DNA of 64,000 nt. It comes from Tetranychus cinnabarinus (taxonomy: Eukaryota; Arthropoda; Arachnida; Trombidiformes; Tetranychidae). Location of the stretch: positions 3,596,001 to 3,660,000 of the forward strand of contig WHVY01000006.1 of the NCBI GenBank assembly GCA_022266195.1. The letters run 5' to 3'. Numbering within the stretch: position 1 is the stretch's first letter; the number at the start of each line of letters is the position of its first letter. Under the pieces are notes generated by a model that was not told where the DNA came from, did not search any database, and worked only from the letters and a program-made list of their open reading frames with translations. A program made the position numbers and the translations under genes. Positions 61,428 to 64,000 of the stretch are shown here, one piece after another.

Positions 61428-64000
61428 CTAAGGGTGAGCCGCTAGTGGGATACAGGTTTGAGTTTGAGCAGTTACATTTTGATTACATTTCAGTTGTGAG
61501 ATGATGTCAGTACTGATTTGTTTAAGGAGACGGTAACAGATATTTGGTTTGATGAAAGCTATTTGAGGCAAAGTTAAGTGTTTAAGATGAGGTGGAATTT
61601 GGGGTCTAAAGGAGGCATAGGCCTCGCAGTGCGCAATTAGGTGAATGTTGTCTGGTTTCGGGAATCCACATTTACATGTTTTAGTTGTAGTAAAATAGTT
61701 GTATGAGCCAATGATGAGTCGTAGGGAACTGTTAATGTTTCTAAAAGAGTTAACTTTTTTCCAGGTTGGTAGGATTAAGTGAAGGTTTAAGTTTTTTCTT
61801 TCATTTGTCTTTTCTTTCCATATTGATTGGGTTATTTCTTTAACGTAGTGGGATGTAGTTGTGTTGACGTTGCACCAGATACGATCAGATCTGACCATTA
61901 GGTTTATGCTGTCATAGAAGGAGTTATTATGTTTGTAATCAGTATTTAATTTGATTTTAAGTAGTTGTTTTATTCCTGTTTCAATGCATTTCATCCATGG
62001 TAGATCAAGACCTAGGGCAGCATAGGTAATCATCCTAGAGTCATGTCCTTTGATGAAGAACATTTCCTCAAAGTTTGACATTATGGCAGTAGAAACACTG
62101 TCTCTGAAATGTTTGTTCAGAATAAATTGAGGTAATAGTGGAAGGGAAAAAGTCATGATTCTGCTATAAAAGAGGGAATAGATGATAATTTTTTTGGTTT
62201 CATGAGGTAAAGCTCTGAGTAGTGAAGAATTGGTGAAAATTTTGGGTGTAGATTGTAATGTTTCAATGAAAAGACTTCTATCAATCCAAGTGTCATTGCT
62301 ATTGTAGTAAAAAAGAGGCAATCCAAGGCATATACTGGACACCGAAAAATTAAAACCAGTGTTTAGTTTAGATAATTTTTTACAAATTTTTTCATTGATT
62401 AGTAGCTTTGTTTTGGGAAGGGAGGCAGAGAGCGATATTTCATTGAGGTGCTTATTTAGTACATCAATGATGTTCGGAATCTGTTTGATGGTGAAGGAAG
62501 GGACAAGTATTCTGGGATCACATATGCTGATGAAAATGTCATCAGCATATGCAAAGAATTTGTAAGCAAAGGTAGAGGGAGTTGGATATCTCATGTTGTA
62601 GATATTTTGTTGCAGATTATTTAGAATAGGGTCAATACCAATGATAAAAAGGAAAGGACCAAGGATTGAACCTTGCGGTACTCCTTCATTATTATCCTTG
62701 TAGTAAGTAATTTCATTTTTTTCAATAATTTGCGTTCTATCAGTAAGATAGTTTTTTAGTATATTAAGGTATTTAGCATTGGGGTTATTATTTTGTAGGA
62801 ATGAGAGAAAGGAAGAGTGATTTATATGGTCAAAGGCACCTATTATGTCTGTTTGTAGGAGAGTTAGACCAGATGGATGCTCATATTGATGCTGAAATAG
62901 GGAGAAGATAAGGGTTGAGATGTTTTTCTCAGGTAAATAAGCAAATTGTAAGGAGAAGGAGGATTTCGGAATATCACTCAGGATTTGATTCTTGATTATA
63001 ACTTCAAGAATTTTGCCAAAGTTCGAGATAGTTTGAAGAGTTCTGACTCTGATGTGATCTGACTTGGGAATTAAAGTCGTTTTGCTTATTTTCCAACATT
63101 TGGGAAAGAGTGAGTTATTTAGGAGAATATTAAAAAGTTTAGTGAAAAAAGGAAGGTTTGCAGTTATGATATTGACTGTAGTAGTCTTGTCGATGTTATC
63201 TGGTCCAGGGGAGGTGTTATTGAGATGTTTGGTGATGGACAGGAGTTCATCTTGACTAACTTGGTTAGGGAGATTGAGGTTGAGTTTTTGTGGAGTGATG
63301 TTTGAGGATGCTAAGAGTTCAGGTAAAGTGGTGGCATTAAAGGATCTTAGAGTATCATCACAATTTTTGATGAAGTCAGAGGTTGGAACGATTTTTTCAT
63401 TAAATACATTATTAATGTTTTTCCACATTTTCTTGCCATCAGCATTTGCCGGATGAAAAGCTTCTTCAATACCAGCTTGTATTTGAAGTTTAATAGTTTG
63501 CTTGATGTCATCAAGTTTATCAGCAAGAATTTTGCTATCTTTGTTATTATGAAGAAGTTTGCTGATCCTTTCTTTTTCTTTTAGCAAATGATGATCAACA
63601 AATCGGTGGTAGATGTTTTTTGATTTGATTGTTTTGCTGCATTTCTTGGTGATGGTTATAAAGCCAATAAAAAGATTACCAACAAATTTTTCAAGGTCTT
63701 CAGAGTCTTCAAGATCTTCAATTTCAGGTTGATATTTGATCAAATTATTGATCATTATGAGTTGTTTGTGTTTGTTTATGATTGTAATGGTTTTGAATGG
63801 TGACTTCTTTCTTATTGCCATTGAAAAGTTGATGATGAGGGGACGATGATCTTTGTTGATGTCGAGGTAATTTAGCTCAATGAAGGTGCGTTTATATAGC
63901 TGGTCAAAGTTGGTGGCAGCGAGATCTATCCATTGATGATTCCCTTTGGATGAGGTGTATGTAAAGTTGCTGGAGCTCGGTGCTTGAATGGGTTTAAATT
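61428..64000 (-). CDS. Non-LTR retrotransposon ORF2 (endonuclease C-terminus plus reverse transcriptase), truncated by the window edge
   Basis: The frame is open from the right edge to TAG at 61428 (857 codons visible), so the Met at 63821 is internal. The edge part reads FTYTSSKGNHQWIDLAATNF and KDHRPLII, the C-terminal end of an APE-type endonuclease. The reverse transcriptase follows: LLQTDIIGAFDHINH, the primer-grip-like GVPQGSILGPFLF, and the catalytic FAYADDIFIS. The C-terminus has a CxC...H...C zinc-knuckle (CKCGFPKPDNIHLIAHCEAY), usual in R1/Jockey/LOA-type elements. No stops or frameshifts occur, so the copy is young. No RNase H domain is seen. The clade is not resolved by eye. Confidence 0.9.
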   Translation of the reverse strand, partial: FKPIQAPSSSNFTYTSSKGNHQWIDLAATNFDQLYKRTFIELNYLDINKDHRPLIINFSMAIRKKSPFKTITIINKHKQLIMINNLIKYQPEIEDLEDSEDLEKFVGNLFIGFITITKKCSKTIKSKNIYHRFVDHHLLKEKERISKLLHNNKDSKILADKLDDIKQTIKLQIQAGIEEAFHPANADGKKMWKNINNVFNEKIVPTSDFIKNCDDTLRSFNATTLPELLASSNITPQKLNLNLPNQVSQDELLSITKHLNNTSPGPDNIDKTTTVNIITANLPFFTKLFNILLNNSLFPKCWKISKTTLIPKSDHIRVRTLQTISNFGKILEVIIKNQILSDIPKSSFSLQFAYLPEKNISTLIFSLFQHQYEHPSGLTLLQTDIIGAFDHINHSSFLSFLQNNNPNAKYLNILKNYLTDRTQIIEKNEITYYKDNNEGVPQGSILGPFLFIIGIDPILNNLQQNIYNMRYPTPSTFAYKFFAYADDIFISICDPRILVPSFTIKQIPNIIDVLNKHLNEISLSASLPKTKLLINEKICKKLSKLNTGFNFSVSSICLGLPLFYYNSNDTWIDRSLFIETLQSTPKIFTNSSLLRALPHETKKIIIYSLFYSRIMTFSLPLLPQFILNKHFRDSVSTAIMSNFEEMFFIKGHDSRMITYAALGLDLPWMKCIETGIKQLLKIKLNTDYKHNNSFYDSINLMVRSDRIWCNVNTTTSHYVKEITQSIWKEKTNERKNLNLHLILPTWKKVNSFRNINSSLRLIIGSYNYFTTTKTCKCGFPKPDNIHLIAHCEAYASFRPQIPPHLKHLTLPQIAFIKPNICYRLLKQISTDIISQLKCNQNVTAQTQTCIPLAAHP

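Noticed and set aside
1..64000. tRNA, rRNA or CRISPR
   Set aside because: No cloverleaf-like or B-box pattern, rRNA core sequence or regular short repeats were seen on either strand by eye.

Overview
The window is animal nuclear DNA. It is AT-rich, and its genes are compact and split by mostly 60-150 bp GT-AG introns. The best guess is a trombidiform mite close to spider mites (Tetranychidae). The strongest clue is a soluble UDP-glycosyltransferase without signal peptide or membrane anchor, the bacterial-type UGT class that spider mites are known to have acquired. All names come from reading motifs by eye; no database search was run. Exon limits were set by matching GT/AG sites to reading phase, and every multi-exon model given as a gene closes in frame.

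Layout. 1-14 kb: malic enzyme (5' end outside the window or unrecognised), a partial arrestin copy next to an apparently intact Tigger/pogo transposon, the UGT, and the complete beta-arrestin gene. 14.8-22.3 kb: a REXO1-like RNA exonuclease and an FBXL16-like F-box/LRR protein. 24-34 kb: one 1,406-residue low-complexity protein of unknown family, whose first coding exon is 13 bp and is followed by a 5.5-kb intron holding a near-perfect 85-bp-arm hairpin. 35.4-37.1 kb (minus): broken pieces of UPF1 and an intronless ORF that joins the UPF1 N-terminus to the C-terminal half of YY1. It lies head-to-head with a ZnT1-type zinc exporter (37.3-41.2 kb).

42.7-52 kb is a duplication-rich zone. It holds two intact SAM-dependent methyltransferase paralogues, a methyltransferase pseudogene and an exon scrap, a 2.3-kb imperfect palindrome with a related repeat pair, and a partial copy of a zinc-finger gene. 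52.8-56.1 kb carries an OGFOD3-like oxygenase and a secreted Pro/Tyr/Ser-rich protein, both on the minus strand. 57.4-64 kb has a zinc-finger relic split by a small non-autonomous transposon, the full-length zinc-finger gene, and the open reading frame of a non-LTR retrotransposon running off the right edge.

The genes are unrelated housekeeping and signalling loci and form no pathway or operon. The unusual content is in the rearranged parts: the UPF1-YY1 fusion, the palindrome, and the repeated shuffling of methyltransferase and zinc-finger segments.
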